Shown: in pieces, positions 26,470 to 39,546 of the stretch
Position numbering within the stretch: the first letter of the stretch is position 1
Layout: each line of letters opens with the position of its first letter
Assembly (NCBI GenBank): GCA_038496675.1
Contig: CM076648.1
Coordinates: 12,757,460 to 12,821,459 of the forward strand
Length of the DNA stretch: 64,000 bases
Direction: 5' to 3'
From: Rachycentron canadum
Lineage: Eukaryota > Chordata > Actinopteri > Carangiformes > Rachycentridae
Notes under the pieces: generated by a model
The model's database searches: none
The model's input: only the letters and a program-made list of their open reading frames with translations
What the model was told of the DNA's origin: nothing
Translations under genes and position numbers: made by a program

Positions 26470-27410
26470 GAAGAGGGAAAACACAGGGAACATCAGAGGT
26501 AGGCTGGTATGAAAGTTGGCTGGTGTGACCTCTGGCCTCCCTCTCTCTTGGCTGCTCCCTTTGAGCCACTAAAAGGCGTGCGGTGTGAGAAGCCAGAAGA
26601 CAGCTGCACCCCTCCTTCTCCTCCTCTGGGCTCTCTCTGGGAAACTGAGGTTCCCTTTCTCAACTTGTTTTAAACGCTGTGAGGTCAGGAGGAGCCGGGG
26701 CCCAGTTGAGGTGGTCCAGCCGGGAGTAGGGTTTCACAGTTTTACATGGGCAGTCTGGACTGTTGAGTGTGTGTGTCTGTGTGTATGTGTCCATGAGACG
26801 CAGAGAGAGGGGAGCTGCCTGTAATCTTCTGCTGTCTCTTTATTCAAACTACAAATGAAGAAGAAACTTGCCATAATGATCACAAACTCCCTCCTGAGAA
26901 TTACAGAGATGCAAGAAAAAAGAAGTTTCTTGTTGCTTCAGTTGGCAGGTTCATTTTTGAGATCTGAGAGTGCAGCCACATCTACAAAGAAGAACAATGC
27001 CATAGTTATCAATAAGCCTGATAACCAAATCTACACAATTAAACTTGAACTATCCTTTGATGCTGTGTGCAAAAGAGAGAGCAAGAAAACCAGATAGAAG
27101 AATGGAAAAAGAGTAGGTTGATCCATATTGGACTCTTTGTCTTTAAGTTCAATCATGCACTGGGATTCACAGTGATTAGAAGTCCAGCACCAACCCTCAT
27201 CGACCAGGAGCTCTGGGCCTCATGCTCAATACTCTTTGTCTGGCCAGCAGGCCATAAGTTAATGTGCTGAACAGTGAAAAAGGATGGTACAGTCAGGATG
27301 GAGAGGAGAAGCCTGCATCTAATTGATCTGCTGCATCTCAGTGGGCCACGGGAAACAAACAAGCTAAAACACGTGTTAAAAACTATGCTTCTTTATCCAG
27401 TAAGCTCAAG

Positions 27411-27411
<1 letters not shown>

Positions 27412-27458
<47 letters not shown>
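27412..27458. repeat. (CA)n microsatellite
   Basis: A pure CA array immediately left of the second GTCC-type unit, the same order as at 3538-3775. Confidence 0.97.
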
Positions 27459-27460
<2 letters not shown>

Positions 27461-27600
27461 CTTTGCTCTACCCTTGTTAGGACAATGCATTGACTTCTGT
27501 TCCATGTGGACGGCCTAAATCCTAACCCTTAACCAGGACACCAGAAATGATGTTTTGCCTCATTATGGCTGGGTCTTGGTCCCTATGAAGACTACTAGTG
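27459..27600 (+). repeat. microsatellite-linked fish repeat unit, second copy type
   Basis: Words include 'gttaggacaatgcattgact', 'ggacggcctaaatcctaac', 'ttaaccaggacaccagaa' and 'cttggtccctatgaagacta'. This matches a teleost unit that sits between CA arrays, and a second CA array does follow at 27638. It is related in style to 3585-3775 but clearly diverged. Confidence 0.55.
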
Positions 27601-27637
27601 TTTAAACAAGAAAATGTGCCAATAGGTAACTAAAAGG

Positions 27638-27643
27638 CGCACA

Positions 27644-27681
<38 letters not shown>

Positions 27682-27702
27682 AAATNTTTTTTTTTTTTTT
27701 TT
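27638..27702. repeat. (CA)n followed by poly(T) with one unresolved base
   Basis: GCGCAC variants lead into a CA array, a short A-run, an N at 27686 and a T-run. The unresolved base falls where the homopolymers meet. Confidence 0.93.
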
Positions 27703-29102
27703 AAATACCTGGATACTGGACAGATGATGATTCCTAGATTTTCTTTTAAGGGAATCAGGAATAAATAAATGATTTATGTAAACGCAACGATTAATGGCAA
27801 ATAGTAGGAATATAAATCGATACATCGATGTAGACGATGAATCATTACACCCCAATATATAGTCTATCAAACTATTTACAGTTATAGAGACAATAAAGCA
27901 GGAAAGGAGATTGCAAATGTCTATGTATGCAAACTGCCATTTGTCCATTTCCATTGCACAATGAAAGTGACAAGTGACATTTTTGAATTATTGTATAATG
28001 TAATGACCTGTCTGTACCTAATGAAAAGTGTTTTAGGCTCGTGAATAATAAGATCAGGCAAACACGCCACATCTCCAGGATCTTTTTTGTTTTCATTCTG
28101 CACTTACACTGACTGACAAGGTCTGAAGGGGCCAATTTGCGTTTGATTTTTCACTGTTTGTGGAGACCTTACGTCAGCACTTCACAATATAGATGTGCGT
28201 GGATGTGTATTTATGCATGGAACAAAGTGAAATTTGTAGTATGTCCTCTTGGTTTTCTTTTCTTTCACACTTTTTTGTCTTTGTCTCAGAAACTGTTACT
28301 GATGCTTCAATTTCTTTGCACAATTAACCAAAGGTGAGGAGCAGAGCTGGGTTTTAGCTGGAAGTCACATGTTTATGAGACCATCAGCAGCAAAGTTTCG
28401 GCATACGGACCCCCAGTGTGCAGGTGGCACTAAACATTACTCAGTGTACAAAGCAATAAATCCATAGTAACAGTTCTGGTCAAATGTTATGAACAGTCAT
28501 TATGTAACTGTTTTTTATGCATTTGTTTAAAAGTCGTGTTTTTTTGTGATAACAAATGTAGAAAATAAACACTTAAAGAAAAAAGCAAAGAAATGTACTG
28601 TATGTATGAAAATATAGTAATAGAGTCCTACACAAACATCTTTGACAACAAGAAAGTACAAAGAGTTTGTGACGGGGCTGCTCACCAGATGAGAATGATA
28701 AAACGAGCTCCTGTCTGAGAGGCGGACGCTCGTCTTCTACATGTTTCTGTTTTTGTTTTGGTGTGGTCCACATGGAGTTTGTGCTGTTGTCCCTCCCTCT
28801 CTCTGTGTTTCTCTTCCCTCAGGTTTTAGTTTGATTCATTAAGTGGCTGGACCCCTGTTTTCCTACTTATCTACATGTGCCCTCTCCCTCTTCTGTACAA
28901 CCCTGATTTCATTGACATCAAATTCTTTAAAATGAAGGATGAAATATAACCAAGCGATTCTACATTTTCAAAAATGTGCCACCTGAAGTAGTTAAAAGTT
29001 TCCTGTTGTGTGCCTCTGAAGTGTGATTATATGGCTTATGTTGCTGTGTAAATTGAGAGGTTTGTTGATGTCAACATGAAATACTCTATATCCTTTTTTG
29101 AT

Positions 29103-29121
29103 AAAAAAAAAAAAAAAAAAA
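29103..29121. repeat. poly(A) tract
   Basis: A homopolymer run of about 18 A; no element body was identified. Confidence 0.85.
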
Positions 29122-30794
29122 GTAAACAAATCTTTGTGTCTTGAGTATTTGTATAATGGAGAACAATTTCTAAAACAAGTCTGACTGTACAGAAGAGCAT
29201 AACAGTGTTTTGTCTCTTTTCTTAGAAACTACTACTTGACTATTATTGATGAAGCAAATTGTTGCTTATTTACACATCCAGCAGTTATGGAGCAACATTA
29301 TAATGCATTAGGACTCTGGCCATTTGGCAAATATGAGTTCAATATTCACTCCCCATTAGCTGCTCTTTCTACCAGCTTTTGAAGGGACTATCTCTACAGC
29401 TGCTAAATGCCTCACTTTAAGCACCAGTCACTAAGCGTGTCTCTCTGTTGTGTTTAGAGTTTGTTAAAAACAGCTGCCTGGTATGGTCGAACTCAACGCT
29501 CAGTGAAAACAGTAAAGTTGCAGCTACACAACAAAACAAAGAGCTGAAACTCACTATTAAGTTCACACATTAAGTTCACATTGTCATTTGGTCCATTATT
29601 ATTATAAAAACGTTCAATGCTGCTTCAACAATCTAATTGGAATTAAAGAGTTTTGAATTTTAGACTATTTCACCATCCATTTACCTACACTCTGGTCTGT
29701 TCTCTCCAATTATCTTCTATTTTGTGTACAATTTAGCGTTAAGTTGATTTACTTATAGGATTTAATGATGGGAAAGGACTCTGAGGTTTTCTGTGGGGCT
29801 GGTCTGAAGACATTTCTGACCTCTGGTAGCCATATGGGTCACTATTAGGTAATAGGCTCACTGACATTTGCATCTTAATTTATGTGATATCTGCCCATGA
29901 GACTTCCAAAGCATGCATCATTATGGCGCTCAATTGGTTGTTCCTTCATTACACACCGAAAGAGTATGCTAGGAAAAAGAATTCAGTTTACTTTAAAAAA
30001 TAAAGGAAAAAAATGGGGTTGTGTGTATTATCGTTACAGTCTGGTTTTCAGCAGAGTGAGTTTTAGCTGTTCCACCAAGGCCACAGGAAGTGCAGAGTTA
30101 ATGGCTGCCCTCCTTCCCTGTCTGTGAAATCAATAGGGTCAGTCCCCAGTGTTCGGCTGGACCTATTGACTGTTCTAACCTCTTAATGGAGATGAGAGGG
30201 AGGAGGAGCACTTACTGAGCTATTTGGAGGTGTTACTTCGATTTAGGAGCCGACCCCTATCACCACCAACAAAGCTTCTGTACACTGTTCTGGTCATGAG
30301 AGGAGATACCATCAAAACAAAACAGCAGAGATAAATGACATTTGTGTTTTATGAGTCATTGACATTCTTTTAATCCTTTAATGGAAAAAAATATTTTTTT
30401 GCATTTCTTAGTTGCTGTATGCTTGTATAGTAAGCCTTTAGCCGACCACATGCAGACTTAGCGAAGTCAACTAGACTGCTAGACTAATGTTGCTCAAGAT
30501 CACTACCTTGCTGTCATAGCACAATACTATCGGATGATTTTAGTTTTTATATTTGTCATTTAGCATGATTGCAAGTAGTGCACCATGCACAAACCTTCCT
30601 AATTCAGCACTCACCAGGGACAAATTGGTCATAACTTTTCAAGGTTTTCAAAAACGAAAGCGAAATTGTGTGAAATAGGGACGATCCCACCTATCAAGCC
30701 GACAAGAAATTCAAACCCAACCGGACACATTTAAAAGTGAAGTATTTTCACATACATTAAAACATTACTGATGATTTAAAAACTGCAATACATC

Positions 30795-30805
<11 letters not shown>

Positions 30806-30863
<58 letters not shown>
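30806..30863. repeat. (CA)n microsatellite
   Basis: A pure CA array of about 29 units. Confidence 0.97.
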
Positions 30864-30866
<3 letters not shown>

Positions 30867-32608
30867 TAATTTAAGAACCAACCAAGTCTATATGATAATA
30901 GTTAATGGCGTAATCTAACATATACAGTGGGTGACTCATCTCTCCCTCTGTATTTGAACCTTGATGTCTCTTTTTAAAGTCATTTTGTATGGATTCCTGC
31001 ACTGTGCAGAGCAGTGTTAGTGAAGTAAAATTCAGACTGCATCTTCTTTCCTAACATTGCTGACGTCAAACAGCTCTGCAGGAGCTCTGAAAAGCCCAAG
31101 GTGACACAGAGATCAGTGTTTGATGCACAACTTCTGCATCAGGTGATACTAAAAACATGCCATGTCTCCCTCATCCTCTGTCTGTGTGTGCGTCTGCGTG
31201 TGTGCGTGTATTGTGACTCTTGTCCTGGCTCAGCTCAATGCTTTTGTTAATTTGACAGGCTCAATAAACGTGTCACCAGTCACCCCTAAATGGCATTTTC
31301 GCACAGTCAACCAGCCAGAACCGTCATCCTGTCTCTGTGCAAGTGAGGGAGGTGACCCATAAACCTTTGTGACCATCAACCCACCAATTACATAAATACA
31401 AAACCTGCAACTGCTTCTCCCCACAGAAAAGTAAAAAAAACATCATCCTTTCTACCTGCGTACTGATGCAAGTCTTTGAACAGTTGAATGATGTCTTTCT
31501 GCTCAAAGTTCTCTTGAGTTTGAATGTTTTCATTTGCATCACATATATAAATACAGCTTGTGGGCGTGCGTGTTTGACAGCATGGATGCTAAATTGAGAG
31601 AATGTGTGCGCATATGTTCAGCGTCTTAAATGGCTCTTCAAATGTGGGTGGGGGGCAGGTGCTGCTACAGCCTCAAGGGAGCTGAGGGGAGGAGGGTTGA
31701 GGGGAGTGGAAGTATATGCCAAAAATCACTCTTTAATGACTCGGGGGACTGTGCTCATGTTGTGCTGGGGCCCCTGAGATCCTACGTGGCTCATAAATAA
31801 GCTCCTGATTTGCACAATGTGCCTCCAGCACCTCTGAGCTGGTCACAAGATGATGAGAATCTACGTCTTTAGATAGGATATCGATTTAAGGGGCGAGATG
31901 GACCTGTGAAGATCACTTCAGGTTTAAATGAATTAATGATAGGAATTATTATCTCGAAAGTGCCAAAAACAAAACATTTACACTCACACACATTTATCCT
32001 CACTAAGAATGAAAAGCCTTCAGAATCAGTACTGTAAGCCGAGAACTGCTTTGTTTTGGTGTTAATACGTAGTTTTAACCTGCAGCTTCTTCCATAGTCA
32101 CATACATCCACACGTGAGCTGTCCATGGTGCTCAATGAAGGATCACTGCGTAACACAACTACGGGCGTGTTCACTTAGCTGTTGATAGATATGTAAAATG
32201 CAGATAGAATACAGCAAAGCATCATCGTGCTCAAGCCCTTAAATGATTCTCTATGTTCTATATGTTGCACTTCTACATGTTTGCTGGGTAACACCCACCT
32301 CCTCCCCCCTCACAACAGGCCTTGGATCAGTGCCGATTGGCTCAGAAAACAGCAGCAGGATCCTCCTCCTGCACGAGTCAGGAAGCATGATTGGTTGCAC
32401 ATGCCAGCCTTCAGCACTATAAGCACAGCTGGTATATATTTAGCTGCACCCACCACCACCAACACCAAGCCCATCAACCCCCCCCACACCCTCCTTCCTT
32501 TCTCGACGTATGCAGCCACCACCTTGTCAGGAATTGCGTCATGGGCTTGTCAAGGGGGAGCCTCTGGGGCGAGGCACTCTAATATTAGGAAGTCAGAAAC
32601 TCTCCTTC

Positions 32609-32609
<1 letters not shown>

Positions 32610-32683
<74 letters not shown>

Positions 32684-32686
32684 AGA
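32610..32686. repeat. (CA)n(GA)n microsatellite
   Basis: A CA array of about 35 units ends in a short GAGAGAG block. It lies inside a spurious 185-codon ORF. Confidence 0.97.
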
Positions 32687-33799
32687 GTATGATGCAAGAT
32701 TGTTTTCATGCGTGGAGCAAAGGGATGTGCAGATATACGTATGTGTACATGCACATGGTGACAGACATGATGTTCTTCCTTTAGTCTTTGTCTTCCAGTG
32801 GTTAGTCTGCAGAAACAGAAATGTAAACAAAACTTTCTTTGTCTTTCAAAAAGATGAATCACAAACGTGATCCTAAAATACTTGAAAGATGCTGCTGGTT
32901 CTGTCATATATTATTCAGAGTAAAGCATACATTTTATGTCTGGAGGGATACAAGTTAGGCAGCTTGTGTAAGTGGTAAATGGATCATATCGGGATTTCAA
33001 ATCAAATTTTATTTATCTGTTTGTTAAATTTTGGTTTTTACACAGACAAAAATGACTTGTTGCTTTATTTTCTCTTCTGTGCTAATAAGGACTGAGCACA
33101 GTGTGCAGTACAAGAGATGATGAGGATTAAAATTTTGGGAACATGGAGAGGAAGGAAGGGGGGGTCTTTTTCTCAATGCAGCTAAAGCACCTGAACCTGC
33201 GTGTGCATATGTGCCAGTAGTTCTTTATTCAGGCTTGTCTCTTAATGCCCTATCACCAGATGGGAGCTAGCAGTAGATGTGTGTGTGTGCATGTGTGAAT
33301 GTATGTGTGTGGGTGTCTGGTTAGGAGGGGGGTATTTCCCAAAACCCAAGCATCAGGCCTCCTTTTGTCCTCTAGCCTGTCACCGATGGCTTCACAGTGG
33401 GGTGACACACACACTGCAAATCTCATTAAAAAGTGAGAGATGGGGGGAGGGCTTTCATGTCTAATGGGACTGGAGGAAGCATATAATAACTTGGTGCAAG
33501 CAATGTTGTGTTATATTATGACTACATTCACATTTTGTAATTGATTTTAATTCATTGGAAAACCAGATTTTTAGACATAGACACATGCTTACAGACATCC
33601 TTCCTTCCTACTTCCTTTGATGCTTTATTGATTTTGTGCAGCCACTGATACTTGTCCATCTGATTTCATTAGACACAGTGATGTGACACATCTGATAGAG
33701 AGGTCTCAAGGAGGAGTGATAATACAAGAATGACACTATCACCGTCTGCCTTTTTGTTCTGCGTTTAGAGACAGGGCACATCTCACACGCCTGCCTGCA

Positions 33800-34270
33800 A
33801 GAGCCGACTGTGATGAATCTATTTTCTATAACTGTAATGATCCTCACAAAAAAAAGGACAGCTTCAACAATTTTAATCTTAAAAACAGGCCTTTTATTAG
33901 CTCATGCCAAATCATTTAGAGTAATTGCTGGTATGAATGGCACAACACCAAACCCCTTTTTACATCCTGCAATTTACCCATTAGAGTTAGAAATTGCTTT
34001 GCAATTGCAGGAAATTACTCTCCACCCACATCAGTGAAACCACGCACTTGCTCCTCAACTGAAAAAAACAAAACGCCTAATACAAACAGTAATTCATTTC
34101 ACTCATTGTTATTCACTTCCTGCAGCCAGCTTTAATGAGAACTTAACAGCACACATTTGCATTTGTCTAATGGATTTTGTTTAGTGTCACTGCGGTGATA
34201 AAATATTGATGCATGGTGCCTTTAAGAGCTGAGCCTGTGAGAGCAGACACCTTGGGACCAGCGTGTGGGA
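33800..34270. promoter_or_regulatory. candidate conserved noncoding element
   Basis: A 470-nt stretch without repeats is dense in homeodomain words (TAATGA, TAATTG-like, TTTAATGAG) and holds an octamer-type ATTTGCAT. It also has a symmetric ATTGCTTTGCAAT of the C/EBP type. This is the composition typical of developmental enhancers in gene deserts. Conservation cannot be seen from one sequence, so this is inference. Confidence 0.3.
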
Positions 34271-35846
34271 GAAAAGGGGCAGACAATAAACAAATAGGAT
34301 AAAGCACACAGGAGATGCTGCCTCTGACATTTGCTTTGGAAAGATGATGGTAAAATGGACAACTTAGTATTTCAATTAAAGCTACAACTCCCATTAGTTT
34401 TAAGACAGGCAAAATTACACATTTTATTATTTTGGATAAAAACAGAGTTATGAAAAAAATGAATCGGTATTACACTCTTCATTTGTCTAATTTTCTCCAT
34501 ATAATAAAAAATATTCTGTAAATAATTCAAAGAAACGCCTGCTTTTAGTGTCAGATATCACTGACTATTAGACAAACGTGTACTGTATCATTTAAGCCAT
34601 ATTCTGTTGAATTTTAAAATATCAGAAAGCTTATACCTCCTGTGAGCTCTAGACTGACACAATATCAGACATACAACCAGATTATGCCTCTGACAGACAA
34701 AAGTAAGCCAAGTGTGGGCTGCAGAAAAGAGTCAGATGAAAAGGATAAGATAATGCCATGATCTTTCTTTCATCATATCAGCCTCCTTTGTTATCTGTTC
34801 TCTTCCTTTGGCTCTCTGTCCCACCCTCACGCTCTTCCTCACTCTGTCACTACTGCATGGTGACTCAGACACTGCAGAGATGCCACATCTGAATGATACG
34901 AGCATGAGTCACACACCGGTCGGACTCTGTCCATCTGTGAAAAGTTTCTTTTCTACACGTACAACCAGACAAACACTGCACAGGCAGCCATTGGCAGTTG
35001 ATAACCTCTCAAAGACAGTAAACTCCAGCAGATTTGGCTTTGGCTCTGCAGACAGTCAGTGAGCTGCCATGATCGATGCATCAAACACTTATTTTCAGGC
35101 TCAACTCTGCACCTACACTCCTGACTAAACAAACAAGACATTTTTAATGGTGTTCCCTTCACACTGCCCTGACCGCTGCTACACAAGAAACGTGTACACA
35201 CACAGTAAATCTGTCAATCCACTGCTCCACAGAGGGGCAAGATTTTTGTTCATTCCCTCGCTCTCTCTGTCCATCTGTCAGTCTTTCTCCCTTCTGCTCA
35301 AATGGAGAATCAGCTCCTTGACTTGGTGTTGAAGGTTTTAAAACACTCACCCTACTCTCTGTCATACACACACGCACAGTCACAAATAAATATATATAAA
35401 TATGAAGGTATAAAGGTCTTTGTCTCATTACCTTCAACAAGTCAGCTACACTCAATATCACCCTGTAATGGAAAGTTACTAAGTACACTTACAACAATAC
35501 TAAACACACAACACTGACAGAGAGGATTCTGCATTAGGTATACTTTGCCCATTGAAACTAAGTCTTTTAAATTTTTAGACTTTGAGTATTGCTATATTTG
35601 GTATTTTGAACGCAATAGTCTGTTTAAAGGTAATGGGGAGTGCTTCTGTATATGTGTAATATGTTGAATAAAATAAATAAACCTAGAGGTGTGGAGTTAG
35701 CGCTGCAGGCCCTTGTAAACTGATCCTTATCTCTATACGAGGCGGCTCAAAGCTCCACTCACAGCTGCTGGTGTTGAACACCTGAAGTTTTTGACGGGAA
35801 GAAGAATGTGTGGAATAAAACACACAACGGTTCTGGTTCTGCAGGT

Positions 35847-35862
35847 CGTATGGCGCCATACG
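35847..35862. repeat. perfect 16-bp palindrome
   Basis: CGTATGGCGCCATACG equals its own reverse complement and contains three CpGs. It lies in a locally GC-richer patch (35690-35870). Confidence 0.95.
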
Positions 35863-36332
35863 CCATCACTACACATCTGAAAGAACTAAGTTGAGTGGTG
35901 AGCACAGACAACAAAATGAGGAAATGTGTTTGGTAAAAGTCAGTATGAAACATCTTGTCATTCATCAGACTCATTTGGATGAAACATGTTGAACTATCTA
36001 TGTGACACAGCATTTTCAGGCTGGAGTGATGTCATTTTTACAAACAAATGTCTCTGTGACGCTGACATTACATCCCTCTGTGACTCAGGAAATAAAAGTA
36101 AAAGAGAAAACAAAATTGAAATCACCTTTTCCAAATCCAAAACACTATTCCTTCTTTTTAAAATCCTTTCTCAGCAGTGAAGGGTGCATAGATGAGGTGA
36201 TACTTTTGTGCCTCTGCATCTCTGCCTCTACAGTTGTGCACGTTCTATTGATTAATGTGTGTCTAGATGTATTATTTGTGTATGCCCTTTTTTTTCATGT
36301 GTCTTTTGTCCATGTTTCTAAAACTGAGATGA

Positions 36333-36346
36333 GTTGCTATGGAGAC
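36333..36346. promoter_or_regulatory. RFX X-box-like palindrome
   Basis: GTTGCTATGGAGAC fits a typical X-box with an AT spacer and a GGAGAC second half. Confidence 0.42.
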
Positions 36347-37240
36347 TACTTGTGTTAAAGGAAGTGGCAAAAGAGAGAAATGTGGTTGTCAGGAGAGACT
36401 CTAGGACCATGAGGTTGAGGTTGAGGCTGAAAGCATGAGCCTGCAGAGTATGTGTGCGTGTGTGGACTCAAAGTTCAGGTCTTTTTCATGCTTTTATACA
36501 CATTAAAGTACATTCATATTTAATTTTTTTCTACTACAGCTTCTGCTGCAATTGTCCTCCAGCTAATTACAGACAAATCCACAAAGATAGAGAAATACTA
36601 TAGATATAAAGACTGGCATCAAGCCATGTGATGTTTGCGCTTTCAAAAATGTCAGATAAAAATATTAACCTGTGGTTATGCTCATATATGCAGATAAATC
36701 TTTGTTCATCATCCCACAGAAAGCAAGGCTGTGATCCTTCACATGTTGACAGGGGTTAAGCGACTCGCGAGTGATAACACAGACGTTTCAAGCACTCCAT
36801 CACTTGATAATTACATTACACTGGTACTCCATTGCTTCCACTCGCTCTCAGTAATCTTGTTAAAATCCCAGTGATTGGAATCACAGTGACAGAGAGACGA
36901 ATGACAGTGAGGAAGCCGCCCGTAGAGCTGAGCCCTCTCCACATCTGACTGAAGGTTTTGTTGGGTAGCCATAGAGCTGCATAGGTATACAGGCACTGAA
37001 ATGAGCTGAAATACATTCTGTGCAGGTAGATTTTTCCACTTTGATTCATTACCGATTACAGAGTTGTACGTTTGCTGTTTGCTGGAGGAAGGAAGGACGC
37101 TGCAAAATGTTGGATCTATTTTTTTCTTAAAAGCAGAAAAATGAAATCATTATACATTGGCTGCCCCCTTATTAAAAGTAAAGATGGCTCCTACTCTTCC
37201 TTTTTAGTCTGGATCAAGAGTATGTGCTTAAGTAGTTATG

Positions 37241-37257
37241 CTGCCCTCTGGTGGCCA
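37241..37257 (-). promoter_or_regulatory. CTCF-like motif, reverse
   Basis: The reverse complement reads TGGCCACCAGAGGGCAG, very close to the CTCF consensus. It is the best CTCF-like word in the left two thirds of the window and faces the forward motif at 17970. Confidence 0.55.
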
Positions 37258-37305
37258 TTTGTTAAAACCCCATAGAAACCATAATGCTATATCAGGTTAT
37301 TGTAT

Positions 37306-37310
<5 letters not shown>

Positions 37311-37356
<46 letters not shown>
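37311..37356. repeat. (GT)n(AT)n microsatellite
   Basis: A GT array runs into a short TA block, about 55 nt right of a CTCF-like motif. Confidence 0.96.
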
Positions 37357-39496
37357 ATATAAAAAAACTGTAAATATATGGTTAATATTAGAAAGAATAA
37401 ACGTGTTTTCAGGTGTCTGTACTGCCTCTTTCCTGGTGTAGACTTTAAGGTGAAGTACAGTAATTTCCTGGCAGTGATTGCAGACTGGCCCCACATTTGG
37501 ACCCTCGGTGTGACAGGTAGTTTAATTAAAGTAAAGCTTTGCCCTACAGCTAGTGACCCCCTGGCCTGCTAGCCTGAGTCAAAGTAACCAGGATTCATTT
37601 GTCATGTGCAGGATTGGCGGACATGTAATTTATTGGTCATTTATATGAATGCCTCGCAGCTACACACCCACAGACATGCTGTGACAGTGAGATAGTTTTA
37701 ATACATTGTAGGAATAATCAGTAGTAATTAAGGATGCAATGACATGATTTAGCTAAATCACTGTAAATTCCTTTGAGAATAACATGATAATAGCACATTT
37801 AACATGTTTTCATAAAGGTTTCAAAGAACTGCCTTTGTTGAAAATTTTAAAAAGCATTTTATGTGAGACAGAGCATCATATTGCTGGCATTTAACTAATG
37901 GATAACAACAGCAATTTGAATGTTTGGAATAAAAGGTTATTGGCACCCAGAGTTTCTTAATAAGTTAAGTTTATAAATGCCCAGTAAGAAAAGAGGCTGG
38001 CTCCATATCTTTTTAACCTAGCCTATAAAGCTTTTGAAACCTGAACAGAAATCAGATATACCTTTTTTTTGTTCACATGACTGTCTAACACTAGCACACA
38101 AAAAATATATTCAATTACATGAGCTCAGCTCATTCCAGTTAAAGATGAAATCTGCTTTTATCTGACAGAATGATAAAACACTTGTAAGTCTCTAATAACC
38201 GTGTCCCCATCTGATGGTCCTCTGGTCCTCTTGACCCAGGGGACCAATTTGAGTGGGACACGGCACATGGTGCCCTGTGCTAAATTATCAACACCCCCCT
38301 CCACCTCCACCATTGCAGTGGGGACAAGAGGAAGGCGGATTAGGGTTCAGTCGTCTTGGCAACCTGAAATGCCATCTGTCATGTGTGTACTGATCCACAT
38401 CGTGTATCTGAGACATTGGTTTAATTCAATCATTTATTCACTGCCAGAGAGGCTGAATGTTAAAATACAACTGGAAAGGTTTGGGGTTGTGTGATGGGTT
38501 TTCATTGAAAATTATTCTTAATATTAATACATTTTATCAAAAAACAAGGAAGCAGATTTTCTAAAATGTCACATTATTGCTGTAAAGAATACTTATAACT
38601 GTGAAGGAATTAAAGCAGTAACAACGAAAATTGCTTTGTTTTCCAGGAGGAAAACTGATTGTAACTCAAAAAGGAGTAAAGATTATATTTGTTGGGGACT
38701 ACTTCCATCTACAGATATGGTGAAATGGCAAGTATTTATAACAGCTGGACAATGTATGAGAATACACTAAACTGCAGTGCCTATGCCAAGTGTAGCTCAC
38801 TTACAGTAAGGGGTTTTAAAGGTTTTTTTGAAAACAGCATAACAGGAGAATGAGCTGTGTAAGGCTTTGGCTTTACAGACAACACTGTCATGGCCAGTTA
38901 AGGTCTTTTCACAGGGTTTATTGACAGCAAGATAGAATACCACCAGCCCTATACTTAAAGTTAGGTGTTTTAAAAAAGAAAAGGAATAAACCAGTTGACC
39001 TCACTGTGTTATCTGGCCTCCTTTTACAATGCAGGCTGTGTTCCAGATGCTGACGGACTATTTATTAACTCTGTGGGTGTTTCTGAGTCATTATTAAATT
39101 GGTTTAACTGGTCTTTAAAGCATCATCAGTATGTCCGTTGTAGTATACCTGCTCAAAGGCACATTAGACACTCTAAACCAAAACAACACTCAAATTGCCT
39201 TGTTGTGTTTTACATTTCTGTGTGATTAAAGCACTCTGAAAGCGGTGTGATAATATCTAACTATATAACCTTATATGCATGTGGCATGAAGTGAGACTAA
39301 TGCATCAACACACACACACCCATTAATATTCACAATAGCATAGATCAGATGAATGCTAACCAGTGCAAATGAGCAGGAGGGGAGCAGGGTGGTGTACTTA
39401 TGAAGGAAGAGGGGAGGGTCTGATAGACGTGACATGAGGGACTTGTCCCCTGGGAAAGGGCTGCAAATAAACCAGCAGCCACACCTGGGACTGCAC

Positions 39497-39498
<2 letters not shown>

Positions 39499-39546
<48 letters not shown>
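39499..39546. repeat. (CA)n(TA)n microsatellite
   Basis: A CA array of about 17 units is followed by a TA block. Confidence 0.96.

Noticed and set aside
28573..28773. Minus-strand ORF with CpGs and a donor-like GTGAGC
   Set aside because: The acceptor side has no pyrimidine tract and the peptide is not recognisable. It might be an exon of the orphan gene at 13.2 kb, but nothing ties them.
32227..32784. 185-codon plus-strand ORF
   Set aside because: Its last third is the CA repeat. The front has no family signature, and overlapping ORFs exist on the other strand. The DNA at 32290-32470 has CCAAT-like and TATA-like words, but too few to claim a promoter.
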